Shown here: in pieces, positions 1-10,895 of the stretch
Layout: every line of letters begins with the position of its first letter
How positions within the stretch are numbered: the first letter of the stretch is position 1
Assembly (NCBI GenBank): GCA_021521415.1
Contig: JAIQDT010010076.1
Span: 29,456-93,455 of the forward strand
Source: Bidens hawaiensis
Lineage: Eukaryota; Streptophyta; Magnoliopsida; Asterales; Asteraceae
Length of the DNA: 64,000 nucleotides
Direction of reading: 5' to 3'
Notes under the pieces: model-generated
What the model was told of the DNA's origin: nothing
Database searches by the model: none
What the model saw: only the letters and a program-made list of their open reading frames with translations
Made by a program: the position numbers and the translations under genes

Positions 1-540
1 TACTGGTTTCTTTTAACGGATCGACATCATAAACTTTAAATCGGTTAAAGTTTTTTATCTAGATTTGATTTTGGGTATTTTTGGATTTAGTCAAAGTTTT
101 TGTTTATTTTATTTGACCAAATTAACATGACCCGAATCTTATTTTTTTATATATATATTTTTTGAATATGAAATCCGGCCCCGACCTTTGTTTGTTTGGT
201 TGTTGAGCTTGTTTTTAGCCATATGGATGGTTCAAAGTTGTAAACGGTTATTTCTATTTTAAGGTTTTCTTTTTTGTCATATGGATGGTTCAAATTTGTA
301 TAGAAAAATTTATTGTTAGTATTATAATTTTTTTGTTATTAAGAAGACCCGAAGATAACCGAGGACAAGCTCACGGAGTCGTTGGAGTTAGTGGGAGTTC
401 GGACAACATGACGGTATGCACCATGAAGTCCTTCCTTGTGGTTGTTTTGTGTTGTGACCCCTTGACCCTATCGGTCTTAATAATTGGCTCTAGCGAGACC
501 GATCACCTTTATTGGTAATATGGATTTACATATTATTATT
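1..540. other. Unassigned AT-rich DNA at window start
   Basis: No convincing gene is visible. A 77-codon reading frame at 285-518 has no recognisable motif and a random-looking composition. A short phrase, CATATGGATGGTTCAAA, occurs at about 221 and again at about 279, which suggests a small local duplication. This stretch lies where the 5' LTR of the downstream Copia element should be. It does not resemble that element's 3' LTR at 9061-9862, so it is probably older flanking repeat DNA or the product of a deletion. Confidence 0.4.
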
Positions 541-1106
541 TGCTATTGTGGTTGCTTGGATTGTTCCGATAATATACAGTAAAATTTGAATTTTACTCAT
601 TCTGTAATTTTAAAATTAATCCCAATTTAAAACCAATAGTCCATGCCAATCCTACTACAAGTCACACTTGAAGCATACTACGAAATTTCAAGTGTTTGGA
701 GCTACAACACCGCACTTGTTTTCTAGCATATCCCATCAAGGTGAAAGCATTTCGTTGACACATCCGGCCCTTTCACATGTAACTATACTAGAACGACTAT
801 TACTTTACTCTCTTGTTACGTGCTACAGCTGTCTGGAGACTTAAAGTGAGCATTGATGAGGCAAAACGTATCTATTTAGACAATCGTTGTCTTAATATGC
901 CTCATAACCGAGAGTTGTGCTCTATTCACAGTTGACAATCGTTGTCAGTCTGCCTCAACCACTTATTAATGTTGTATGCTACAGTTGCCTTTAATAATTG
1001 GAAGCCGGATTCTCAAGTTCCTATCTTATTAATGTTATTGGGTCATTAATGATAGGATTACAACGTTGAAAATACTAATTAAATTTACTTTTGCTTTATT
1101 AATCAG
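541..1106 (+). other. 5' untranslated leader of the truncated Copia element
   Basis: This non-coding stretch leads into the Gag start codon at 1107. I looked for the tRNA-Met primer-binding sequence TGGTATCAGAGC just after where a 5' LTR should end and did not find it. The LTR and primer site appear to be lost, and the left border of the element cannot be fixed. Confidence 0.4.
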
Positions 1107-1931
1107 ATGTCATCAAACAAAAACTCACCCTACGCCATTAAGTCTATCCTTGAGAAGGATAAACTGAACGGCACCAACTTCATCGAATGGCACCGCAACT
1201 TGAGACTTGTTCTCATCATGGAAAAGCGCCTGTATGTTCTCGATGGACCTGTTCCAACAGAGCCTGAAAAGAACACAACCGCTGCTCGAAAAGTTCTTGA
1301 GAAGCATAAGGATGACTCAGCTGATGTCTCCTGCATTATGCTAGCCACCATGACTTCTGAGCTTGCTAAAGGCTTGGAAGACTTTGGTGCCTATGAGATG
1401 CTTGAGCAACTCAAGCGCATGTTCCAGAAAGAAGCCTATCAAGAACGATTCGACCCAATGAAACAACTCATTAGCTGCAGGATGGAAGAGGGGTCTCCCG
1501 TCAGTGCGCATGTCCTTAAGCTGAAGGGGCACATCAATCAACTCAAGAAACTTGATTATCCCTTGCTTGATGAGATGGCAGTGGAATTCATCCTAAACTC
1601 TCTCCCCAACTCTTACGACTAGTTCGTAATGAATTTCAACATGAATGCCTGGGTGAAGACAGTTCTAGAGCTTCACAACATGCTCAAAACGGCTGAGATG
1701 AACATTCCTTTTTGAACCAATCAAGTTTTGATGATCCGATCTGCTGGTGTGAAGAAGCCTAAACCCAAGAATCAGGGTTACAAGGGTAAAGGCAAGAAGA
1801 AGTTTTCTGTTGCTGCCAAATTTGCCACCAACACTAACAAGAAAGTTGCAAAGCCACCACCGCCGCCCTTTGAGGAGCGCCAGTGCAACAAATGCAACAA
1901 GATGGGGCACTGGATGCGCAACTGTCCCTAA
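1107..1931 (+). pseudogene. Copia Gag with CCHC zinc knuckle, interrupted
   Basis: Gag forms the virus-like particle and binds element RNA in the cytoplasm. The frame starts at ATG 1107 (MSSNKNSPYAIKSI) and matches the plant Copia Gag N-terminus, including the motif LNGTNFIEWHRNLR. A TAG at 1620-1622 and a TGA near 1713 stop it, but the same frame resumes. Around 1885-1928 it shows a perfect CX2CX4HX4C knuckle (C-N-K-C, then H, then C) after a lysine-rich stretch. A TAA at 1929-1931 cuts it from the protease part. Only the in-frame stops separate it from a continuous Gag-Pol, so this is a recently decayed polyprotein rather than separate genes. Confidence 0.88.
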
Positions 1932-1949
1932 TATCTTGTTGAGAACAAG

Positions 1950-3176
1950 ATGAAGAGAGCCAATGGTGAAGGCTCTTCTCGAGGTATTTCCATATACGTT
2001 ATTGAACTTTTCACTGTCACTAGAAACACATGGGTATTTGATACTGGATGTGGTTTCCACATTGTTATTGTCTCGCAGGAGCTTGAGAAGTGGAGGAAGA
2101 TGAATAAAGGTAGCATGGAACTCATCGTTGGTGATGGGAAGAGAGTACCAGTTCTGGCAACTAGAGTATTTCATTTTACTTGTCCATCTGGCCTAGTTTT
2201 TCCTTTGAATAATTGTTTGTATGCTCCTGGTTTGACCAAAAACATCGTTTCAGTTTCTTTGTTGTTTGAACAAGGTTTTAAGTTTAGTTTTAATGGCATG
2301 GCTATTTCTGCTTACTTAAATGATATCTTTTATTTTGAGGCTAAACCTCGAAATGGTAGTTATGAGATTGATGTTCAAACAAATAATAACGTATATAATC
2401 TTTCAAAATGTATCAGATCTGACATCAATGATACATTTCTATGGCATTGCTGACTTGGTCACATAAGCAAGGCAAGAGTTAAAAGACTCTGATCCGAAGG
2501 GATTCTTGAATCCACAGGACCGGACTCTTTTGACGATTGTGAATCTTGCTTAGCTGGCAAACTCGCCAAGGACTCCTTCACTCATAAAAGTTAACAAGCA
2601 AAAGATCTGTTAGGACTCATAAATACTGATCTGTGTGAACCTTTTAAAACTATGTCTAGAAACCATGAAAGATACTTCATTTCTTTTATCGACGATCATA
2701 GTCGATACGCTTATGTGTATTTCATGAAACACAAGCATGAAACTTTTGAAAAGTTCAAAGAGTTTAAAAATGAAGTGGAAAACCAACTTGGTAAAACCAT
2801 TAAGATACTTCGATCAGATTGAGGTGGAAAATATCTCAGCTCAGAGTTCATCACTCTTCTAAAAGAGCGTGGAATTGTTTCACGACTCACTCCACCTGGC
2901 ACACCCCAAAATAATGGCGTGAGCGAGAGAAGAAATCGAACTTTGCTAAACATGGTTCGATCGATGATGTGTAGAACTAACTTGCCTCACTCATTTTGGG
3001 GTTACGCCCTTATGACCGTTGACCGCATTGTCAATCTGGCTCCAACTAAGAAGGTAGAAAAAAGCCCATATGAGATATGGTATGGACGAAAGCCCAATTT
3101 GTCTTTCCTTAAATATGGGGATGTGATGCTTACATCACAAGTGAGTCTGATGACAAACTCAATCCCCGCGGCGTAA
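1950..3176 (+). pseudogene. Copia protease and integrase region, interrupted
   Basis: This continues the Gag frame. The aspartic protease active site reads WVFDTGCGFH near 2029-2065 (DTG triad). The GAG-pre-integrase zinc region appears near 2440-2600 (WHC, then LGHISKARV, then CESC), broken by a TGA at 2451-2453 and a TAA near 2593. In the integrase core, the first acidic residue is in TDLCEPF (about 2625), the second in RSD just before a TGA (2819-2821), and the glutamate in NNGVSERRN (about 2912-2940). All three catalytic positions of the DDE triad are recognisable, but no product can be made across the stops. Confidence 0.85.
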
Positions 3177-3398
3177 AAGTTGTTTCGTCGGATACTATAA
3201 CCAAAGTGGTTATTACTTCTTTCATCCTGATACAAATTCGATTTCTATCAAGAGGAAAGGCCACTTCCTCGAGAAATAATTTCTCGATCGAGGAATTGGA
3301 GATAACATTCTCGATCATGAGGAAATTCAAGAACCACAAACAACCGCTGAGAAGTTGGAGCGTCTGATCAACAAGTAGTTGTTTCTGATACATCAGAC

Positions 3399-4324
3399 AT
3401 GAACACGAGCGTTCGTAGAAGTAGTAGGACTCCCTTACCAAATTCTAGATACTTATGGAATTTAGATGGTCTCGAAGTCTTATTAGTAGTCGAGTCTAAC
3501 GACGAACCTACTAACTACAAATCTGCAATCTTGGATCCGGAATATGAGAAATGGAGAGATGCCATGAACGCCGAGATGCAGTCTATGCATGATAACCAAG
3601 TTTGGAACTTGGTTGAGATACCCCCCCCCCCCACCATGGTCGGGCAGTAGGGAGCAAGTGGATTTTCAAAAGAAAACCCGACATGCATTGAAATGTGCAA
3701 ACCTATAAAGCACGTCTAGTCGCGAAAGGTTTTACTCAAACTCAAGGGGTTGATTATGATGAAACATTTTCACCCATTGCTATGACTAAGTCAATAAGGA
3801 TATTTCTAGCCATAGCCGCGTACTATGACTACGAGATATGGCAAATGGATGTCAAAACCGCTTTTCTTAATGGACATCTTTCTGAAGATGTTTATATGGT
3901 TCAGCCTGAAGGTTTTGTCAATCCCAAATATCCTAATAGGGTTTGCAAATTGAATAAGTCCATTTATGGACTTAAACAAGCATCTCACAGCTAGAATCTT
4001 CATTTTGATGAGAAAATCAAAGAGTTTGGTTTTATCAAGAGTGAAGATGAGCCTTGTGTTTACAGAAAGGCTAGTTGGAGCACTTTATCATTCTTCATCT
4101 TGTATGTGGATGATATACAAATCATTGGGAACAACATTCCTATGCTTAAGGAAGTTAAGCACTGGTTGGAATCTTGTTTTGCAATGAAGGATCTTGGAGA
4201 ATCCCCATATATTCTAGGAATACAGATCTACCGAGATAGATCTAAGCGACTTCTAGGGCTAAGTCAAAGTACTTACATAGACAAAGTAATGGCACGCTTC
4301 TCAATGAAAAACTCCAAGAAATGA
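3399..4324 (+). pseudogene. Copia reverse transcriptase, 5' and central parts
   Basis: Reverse transcriptase copies element RNA into cDNA. The entry motif (YEKWRDAMNAEMQSM) is at about 3543, followed by a run of 12 C's near 3620 and a frame change. The next frame has [21 protein letters not shown] (3701 on), then [14 protein letters not shown] with the catalytic D, and the YVDD catalytic box at about 4100. A TAG near 3992 and other stops break it. The frame runs to KNSKK and stops at 4324; the downstream part is displaced beyond the solo LTR at 4400-7521. The poly-C run is a likely slippage site. Confidence 0.88.
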
Positions 4325-6541
4325 GTTGTTCTGATGACTAAAGTAACCGTGTTGAGCAAATCGCAATCTCCGGCAACCGACATTGAATTTAAGCATATGT
4401 GTAACAATTCCGACAAATTCAGGTATACCCTAGCCGGAATATACTATTTACGTGTTATTTAATACTGAATATATGGATTATAATGTGATTATACGAATAT
4501 ATAAGATTCTCAGTATGAATTATACTCAAATGTACAACTAGTCGTATCGGAATTACGATTAATCGATGAACGGTTATTGAAACGCGAACGAATCGGGAAT
4601 TACATTATAGACGAAATATATAATGTTTAGTGATGTTTACGAAGTATTAAAGCTTCGGGATAAGTGAATTATAGCACAGAAAAAGGATTTCGATTTATTA
4701 GTACATCGGTACGATAAACGAAACCTTTAACATCAAACCAAGCAAGAGACGATCGATCAAGCCGAAAAAGATGCACAATTACCGACAATATGATATGTTA
4801 AGTCAATAAATCTCATGGTTTAAGTTTTTAAAGTTTTTAAATCGGTTTTATATAAATTTAAATTTTAAGCCGAAAAACGACCGTTTTGGCCTCGTTTTAA
4901 GCCGAATTAAACGTTTAACTGAAAAACGAACTGAACCAGATTATCCACAACATTATCCGGATTACACAATCCAAGTTTGTGGCCAAGAATGAAGATGTGG
5001 GTCCCACCCCACCCTCCATTATGGACCGATCGGTCCTATGCATCCACATTACACATTCATTTTTCTTTTTTCTACATCTCAACTCTCCAAATCCTCTCAA
5101 CCCTTTTACACATCCATCCTAAATTCAACTTTTTAAGCAAGAATCACAAGGTATAAACTTGTTGTCATGGTTTAATCTTGGTTTTTAATTCCAAATCTTG
5201 AGAAAATGAGGTTTCAAATGAAAAATGGGTGAAAACCCGAGATGAAACCGATTCTTGGAGGATCAAGTGATGTATACAAGTTATACAAAGGATCTTGGTC
5301 CAAGAAAGTAGTTAAAAGAGTCAAAAACGAATTTTTACGGTCAAAATCTTTGTTTTGATGTTTTAATCAAAACCATGAAAGAAATGGCTTAATTGTGGGT
5401 ATAACTTGCTTGGTGTGGTGTTGTTGTGCTTGTAGGTGTTGTATCTAGTGGCTAGCAAAGGCTAGAAACCAAGATCTTTGCGATCTAACGCTAGAAAAAA
5501 CAAGGTAGTTCGGTTTTCGTATGATTTAGATAATTTGGACAGATTGTGATAGACCTAGAGTTGGGTCACAAAATTTCACAGAGATGATCTACACATGAAA
5601 ATATGACATCTGTGAATTTTTGGTAATTTTTGGATAAAGGATGAATATTTGGTGAATTTAATACTTGGTTTTGGCCAAAAATGGTGAAAAATAGCTAAAC
5701 ATCATGAAAAATTCTGGAAAATTTAAGATAAGCTTTTTATAACATATAAAAGTCACACACAAAATTTCAGGTTCATTGGAGAAGTCTAAGTAGGCTTTTC
5801 GGTAAAACGAGTTCTAGGGATTTCTAGCTCGGTTTTGGTAAAAATGGCATGAAAAATGAGTTTTTGGTTCTGGAAAAATTACAGGGAACTATTTGGGTGA
5901 CAGGGGTCATCCCAGAAAAATTTGTGATTTTTCGAAGGTCGTTTGGTATTTTCGACATATTTGGTGTTTAAATGACGTTTAAAAATGGTTAAATAAATTT
6001 TAGATATAAAAATTAATTCTGGAAAAATTTTATAAAATTCCTTACTGTCAAAATATGGTTTGTACAAAATTTCAAGGTCCGAGACTAAACGGATATTTAT
6101 TTGTGCTAAATGGAACTTAAAAACAAACTTTTAAAGCTTAAAACGAGTAAACCGGCGAAGTTCGCCTAAGCGAGCTGACTGGTGTTTGAAAACCTTAAAA
6201 ATGGATGTTTTTTATGAAACTAAGTTAATCAAGTAAAAATAAATCATCCGAAAATAATTCGGATGATTTGGGTAATTTCACCCGACTTAACCGTTTCCGG
6301 TGTATTAAAGGCGGAAACGGGTCCCGCGGCCAAACGGGGTGTCTAACCGAGCTCTAATTTCACCACTTTAATGAAAATATCAATAATAACTATTTTCGGG
6401 TCGTATGTGGTCAAACTTATTTTTTTTGAAAACATAAAGACGGATAACCGTGCTAGGCACGTAAAACGAGAAAACAAATTAACGGTAGTTTTGACTAAAG
6501 AACTCTAAGTGATATCACAATCTAAGTCCTGAAAAGTATTT

Positions 6542-6600
6542 CGGGGTTAACATTGTCCCCGGATCGTGTACGGTACTGGGTTAGCAGTGTCCCCAGACGT
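6542..6600 (+). repeat. Two upstream hairpins in solo LTR A
   Basis: Hairpin one pairs CGGGG (6542-6546) with CCCCG (6557-6561). Hairpin two pairs CTGGG (6576-6580) with CCCAG (6592-6596) and is extended by CGGTAC/GTACCG outside it. The loops are related (TTAACATTGT and TTAGCAGTGT) while the stems differ. They lie upstream of the predicted splice donor. Confidence 0.6.
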
Positions 6601-6920
6601 ACCGGTTAACACGAATTTAAGTTATATTGATAGAAATTGTGTAGTAACGATTTGGGGATCGTATTACAGATCTGTACCAGTAGCCGTGCACCGTAGTACA
6701 TCTTTGCTCACAAGAAGGTGAGTTTTCACAAGCCCCTTTTACTGAACTGTTTTAAATATTTTCCCGGGGCGGAAAGCATGTTTTTATCAAAGTGTTTAAG
6801 TACATGCTGATCGCATGGAAATGAACGTATTTATATAATGTTTATTGTACGGGAATCGTACGGTAATGAATTAAGATGGTAATTGTCTGAGTTGCTAACA
6901 GTGTAAGGCCCGAAACAGTG

Positions 6921-7137
6921 TTCTGGGGTAACCAAGTTCCCAGAGGTTATTAAATGTGTTCTGGGGTAACCGAGTTCCCAGAGGTTATTAAATGTGTTTC
7001 TGGGGTAACAGAGTTCCCAGAGGTTATTAAATGTGTTTCTGGGGTAACAGAGTTCCCAGAGGTTATTGGAAGTATTCTGGGGTAACAGAGTTCCCGGAGG
7101 TTAATCGATATGTTTTGGGATTAACAGAGTTCTCACT
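6921..7137 (+). repeat. Tandem hairpin array in solo LTR A, about 39-bp unit x 6
   Basis: Six imperfect units, each with CTGGG, a loop GTAACAGAGTT (or CCAAGTT/CCGAGTT variants), CCCAG, then GAGGTTATTAAATGTG. Unit five has CCCGG, which still pairs with CTGGG through a G-T pair. Unit six is decayed. The array lies between a predicted splice donor (6718) and acceptor (7260) of the LTR. Confidence 0.85.
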
Positions 7138-7526
7138 TGTGGGCTCAGTATAATTACATCGCTTATTTATGATTATTATAATGATTTGTTATGGTTTATT
7201 TAAATTAGTGAAACTCACCAACTATTCGTAGTTGACCCGTTTTCTTTACATGCTTTCTAGGTACACTCAAATTGGAATGAGTGATATGTGTTCGATGCTG
7301 TGTGCTATTTTATGGAAGTCTAGAGATCTATATTTTGCATTAAATATGTTAATGTACTATCGGTAACACTTATGTGAAAACGCTTAGATGGTTATGAAAT
7401 TCAGAACAATGTAATACGTTTAAATTAATGTAGTGGTGTTTTCTTTATAAACAATGCTGTTGATATCAGATGTGTCTGTTGCATCCTGTGTACGTTTCCG
7501 CTGCGGTTACGGGGTGTTACAATATG

Positions 7527-8221
7527 CAAGCAATTTCACATGCTTCTGCGGTTGGTTCTATCATGTATGCTATGTTATGTACTAGACCTGACGTCTCGTA
7601 TGCTTTGAGCATGACCAGTCGTTTTCAAAAGAGTCCTGGCATTACCCATTGGACTGCTGTAAAGAACATTCTAAGGTACTTGAATAGGACCAAAGATATG
7701 TTCTTGGTGTTTGGGGGGGTGAAAAAGGAGCTCATTGTAAGGTGTTACACTGATGCTAGCTTCCAGACTGACCGAGATGATTGTCGCTCATAGTCAGGTT
7801 TCGTTTTCACTCTCAATGGAGGAGCTATTTATTGGAAGAGCTCCAAATAGAGTGTAGTGGCGGATTCTACCATCAAATCCGAGTATATAGCTGCATCAGA
7901 TGCTGCTAAGGAGGCTGCTTGGATGAAGAATTTCATCACTGACCTCGATGTGGTTCCGAGTATCAACAAACCAATCCGGTTTTCTGTGATACCACAGGTG
8001 CTATTGCTCAAGCCAAAGATCCAAGGTCTCATCACAGAACTAAGCATATCCTTAGGAAGTTCCACCATATTCAAAAAAAATTGGAACGAGGTGACATTGT
8101 GATAAGCAAAGTAGACACATATCAAAATCTAGCTGACACGTTCACTAAGCCAATGACTCAGGACAAGCATGATCAGCATAGAGATGCTATCGGGCTTAGA
8201 CTTGCTAGTAATTTATTTTGA
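7527..8221 (+). pseudogene. Copia RNase H and C-terminal region
   Basis: RNase H removes template RNA during reverse transcription. The reading frame re-enters at ISHASAVGSIMYAML and continues through TRPDVSYALSMTSRF and KNILRYLNRTKD. The catalytic D lies in CYTDASF (about 7745-7765) and the later acidic motif is ADSTIKSEYIAASDAAKEA (7859 on). Stops at 7791-7793 and 7848-7850 and a frameshift near 7985 break it. The usual Copia ending (ADTFTKPM, then DQHRDAIGLR) is readable in the shifted frame to the TGA at 8219-8221. It was one frame with the RT at 3399-4324 before the solo LTR inserted. Confidence 0.87.
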
Positions 8222-9060
8222 TTTAGTATTTGGATGTATGAACGTTTAAACAGTTGTACTTTTCAGTTCACTTTTGATTTAATGGTTAAATGCATTAAAT
8301 GATACATATGTGTTCTTTTTAATATGTTTAATCGGTGAATATTATATTCTAAATTACCCGTAGTCGGTCAGATTCGTGGGAACGATTCTGAATTAAGACT
8401 ATTCTGACTTTGGACTCAAGGAGTTGACTTCCAAACTGACAGACCTCATTATGAATGACGTTCGATGTAACTCGCATCAAACCATCTTCATGGATCTTGA
8501 TCATAATATGTTTTGATAATGGTATGATCATTTAGTATCCTTAGACTTGAGATACGTATTGGACCTTTCGTTTACCGAGGAATATTATTTGATCATGTTA
8601 ACCGTTGTTGCGTAACTGCCAGTCATAAAGGCATTGATTGGGAATATTCTAGAGTTTAGTGGGAGTTATATGTAGTCAAGATGGGATTCTGTACTCTTAC
8701 ATGAAATGTAATAGCTAGACATCTTGGCGCTCTCGTTGATTCAAACTGATAAAGTGTGAGGCCTCACCCAAACTTACTGTGTGTTTGATTGGACCACTTT
8801 GACTCAATAACGAGAACTACAATAATTGAACACTATATGAGATTGATTTGATCCATGTCTCATTGTTCAATTGATGTCTCATACAGAAAGAATAGATGAT
8901 AACGATTACCATAAGTTCATTATCTTGCAATAATGTATTCCCGGATATTTTGGTTATAAATTTAAAATGTCATAACTAGTTGGGGACTGCTATGTGTAGC
9001 TAGAACGCCTATAGCTGTCAACGTTGTGCTACTTGATCCAAATCCGTCCAAGTGGGAGAC
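8222..9060 (+). other. 3' untranslated region of the Copia element
   Basis: About 840 bp of non-coding sequence between RNase H and the 3' LTR. It ends with the purine-rich tract AAGTGGGAGAC (9050-9060), which directly abuts TGTTGG and is the polypurine tract that primes plus-strand DNA synthesis. No other feature was recognised. Confidence 0.75.
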
Positions 9061-9862
9061 TGTTGGAAAAATGGTCGGTCCGAATCAAGTCAACGCGGGC
9101 GACTCGATTATGACCCGATATGAGTTACACCTAGGATAACGAACATTAAGCTCACTTAATGGTGAACTAGGCCAGACACAATTAACTAGCAAAGATGGAA
9201 TGGTGGACAAGGCTTTAGGATGGTGTTTGAGCTTAAAGGCCATTGGGTTTAATGGATTAAACCCTAAATTACTTTCTATATATAGTTTGATATATATTAT
9301 TATAATAACCTAATCACTAACCAAAAAACCCTATCCTCTCTACACCCTCAGCCGCCGCCGACCGTTTTTCTGGCCACCGGACCATTGCCGGATTCTAGAA
9401 GCCCGTTTTTCCGGCCAGCTTCACCATTTCCGGCAGCTGTTGCGTTTCGGCGGCTGCTGTTACCGTTGCTGTCCACTGTAGTACGCCGAGCGCCGCCGAG
9501 CATACCATCACCACTACTGTGTTACCACCGTTTTCTGCCGGAATTTCAGCCGTCGCCGCCGTTGGAATCTTGGTGCTTTATTGTGTCGTTCCTAGCTTCG
9601 TATCGTTATTCCTCGGTGTCTCTCCCGGTTGTGAATAACCGAGGTATAATATCTATACCATCATCTATGTGGTTGAATATATTTCGTACTCGTATCAGTT
9701 GTAATCGGATCCTTGTTTGGGTTTCGGTTCCGTGGTAACTCATTTATTTCAGCTGCGTTGTTGTTCATTTATATATTAATATGATTAATATTTATTAAAC
9801 GAAAATATTAAAACGGGTTTTGTTTGTTAAACCGTTTCTTTTACCACCGTTGAAACCCAACA
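9061..9862 (+). repeat. 3' LTR of the truncated Copia element, 802 bp
   Basis: Starts TGTTGG and ends CCAACA (perfect 6-bp inverted ends). A TATA-like CTATATATAG lies near 9276 and a GC-rich CCGCCGCCG leader begins near 9350. The 117-codon reading frame inside it (9385-9738) is LTR sequence, not a gene. No matching 5' LTR is visible in the window. The target duplication would be CCATT (9863-9867), but its partner is lost. Confidence 0.88.
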
Positions 9863-10740
9863 CCATTATTCGATATTAAAAAAAGTTTTAAAATTTAAAG
9901 AAATGTTGGATTTTAATAATTCTAACTTTGTCTCATTGATCGATGTTAATCTCAACTTAAAATTTTTTCCGATTGTTTCAACTTGCAAACTATTTTTCTT
10001 CATTGAGACTTTTCTAACTAGGGTCTAGCCCATCTAATTTTTATGTTGACAAGAACACTACCATTGTACAAATATTTGTTATTTGACGAGGTGATTGTTT
10101 ATGTGGCACTCTCTCACCCCCCACCTCATCTCTACTACCACTGTTAGTCACCACCACCACCACCACCACCAAATCTCACTATGTCAACCCCTAATCTTAA
10201 TCTAAAAATCCCATTCACTACTACCATGAAGTATCGTATGTCTCATCACGCCATATAACAACAGGTTGGCGAGGTGGGTGTAGCAGGAAGGAGGTTAAGT
10301 GACTTGTTGGTGGCGACGTAGGGCAACAAACGCGAAGAGAACATGTGTGTGACAGCTGAAGGTGGCGAAACATAGTGTTGGTGGTGGTATCTGGCGATTT
10401 TCCGGCGAGATAAGTACATAGGTAAAGGTATGTGGCTCGTCTTTCGATCCGTGTTGTTTGTAATAAAGGCTATGTTAACTTGTTAAGGGAAATTGTTATG
10501 TGTTAAAGACGATTTGGGCAGCTTTGGTAGATCCGACAAGTTATTCTTGGGTTTTGGTTAAAATTGTTTTTTCGAAAAAAATCAAATTTGAGGTTTTCGA
10601 TAAGATTCATCATATTTACAAGTTCCTGGAGACCCTATCTATGCATACAAGAATGTTGGTTTGAAAATGATGAACAAAACGAGCAAAATATGTTGGGGTT
10701 TTGAGGGTGGCTGATGGTGGTGGAGGGTAAATTTATACGG
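9863..10740 (+). mobile_element. Truncated copy of a long-TIR DNA transposon
   Basis: Homologous along most of its length to 36815-37540: the left inverted repeat (about 9905-10036), a CACC-rich interior and the block with CATATAACAACAGGTTGGCGAG. The right inverted repeat is absent. The sequence instead runs into a short block that reappears, inverted, at 36433-36490. It abuts the Copia 3' LTR exactly, so the Copia probably inserted at the left edge of this element. No transposase is present, so it is non-autonomous. Confidence 0.7.
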
Positions 10741-10781
10741 TCGTTAGCTTGGGGTTTTTATTTCAAAAATTATAATACGAC

Positions 10782-10817
10782 TAGCTTTTGAACCTGTGTA
10801 TTACACACTACACAGGA
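10782..10817 (-). mobile_element. Helitron 3' end, minus strand
   Basis: Read on the minus strand this is a hairpin (CCTGTGT paired with ACACAGG, 10794-10817), then GTTCAAAAG, then CTAG followed by T. This is the hallmark of a Helitron 3' terminus. The body would extend rightwards, but a matching 5' end was not identified, so only the terminus is called. Confidence 0.65.
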
Positions 10818-10895
10818 TTTGTCAAATCTAAAATAAATAAGGTCCATTAATTGAAAGATAGAAACTACATTAAAGGTAAATAAAATAAATCTACA

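Larger units (their letters stand above)
4400..7521 (+). mobile_element. Solo LTR A, 3122 bp, long-LTR gypsy type
   Basis: Begins TGTAAC and ends GTTACA, flanked by a perfect 5-bp target duplication ATATG (4395-4399 and 7522-7526). It sits inside the Copia pol, and Copia homology resumes immediately after it (ISHASAVGSIMYAM). No protein-coding domain is present, so it is the product of recombination between two LTRs. Length, termini and internal layout match the other long LTRs here: a donor-like AAG/GTGAGT at 6715-6723, a hairpin array at 6542-7137 and an acceptor-like TTTCTAG at 7254-7260. Tekay/Del-type chromovirus is the likely source but is inferred from LTR layout only. Confidence 0.9.
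1107..9862 (+). mobile_element. Degenerate Ty1/Copia retrotransposon, 5' LTR missing
   Basis: The order is Gag, zinc knuckle, protease, integrase, reverse transcriptase, RNase H and 3' LTR, which is the Copia order (integrase before RT). The reading frame is broken by many stops and by frameshifts around 3650-3690 and 7985, so the copy is dead. A solo LTR at 4400-7521 separates RT from RNase H. The protein resembles the common Tork/Angela-type plant Copia families, but the lineage is not certain. The 5' boundary is unresolved; the 3' boundary is the CCAACA end at 9862. Confidence 0.9.

Noticed and set aside
541..1106. 5' LTR of the first Copia element
   Set aside because: No similarity to the 9061-9862 LTR and no primer-binding site; the LTR seems lost.
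6921..7137. CRISPR-like array
   Set aside because: The units are contiguous tandem repeats without unique spacers, in a plant LTR.
9385..9738. 117-codon ORF as a gene
   Set aside because: It lies wholly within the Copia 3' LTR and its GC-rich, proline- and serine-rich reading matches no protein motif.
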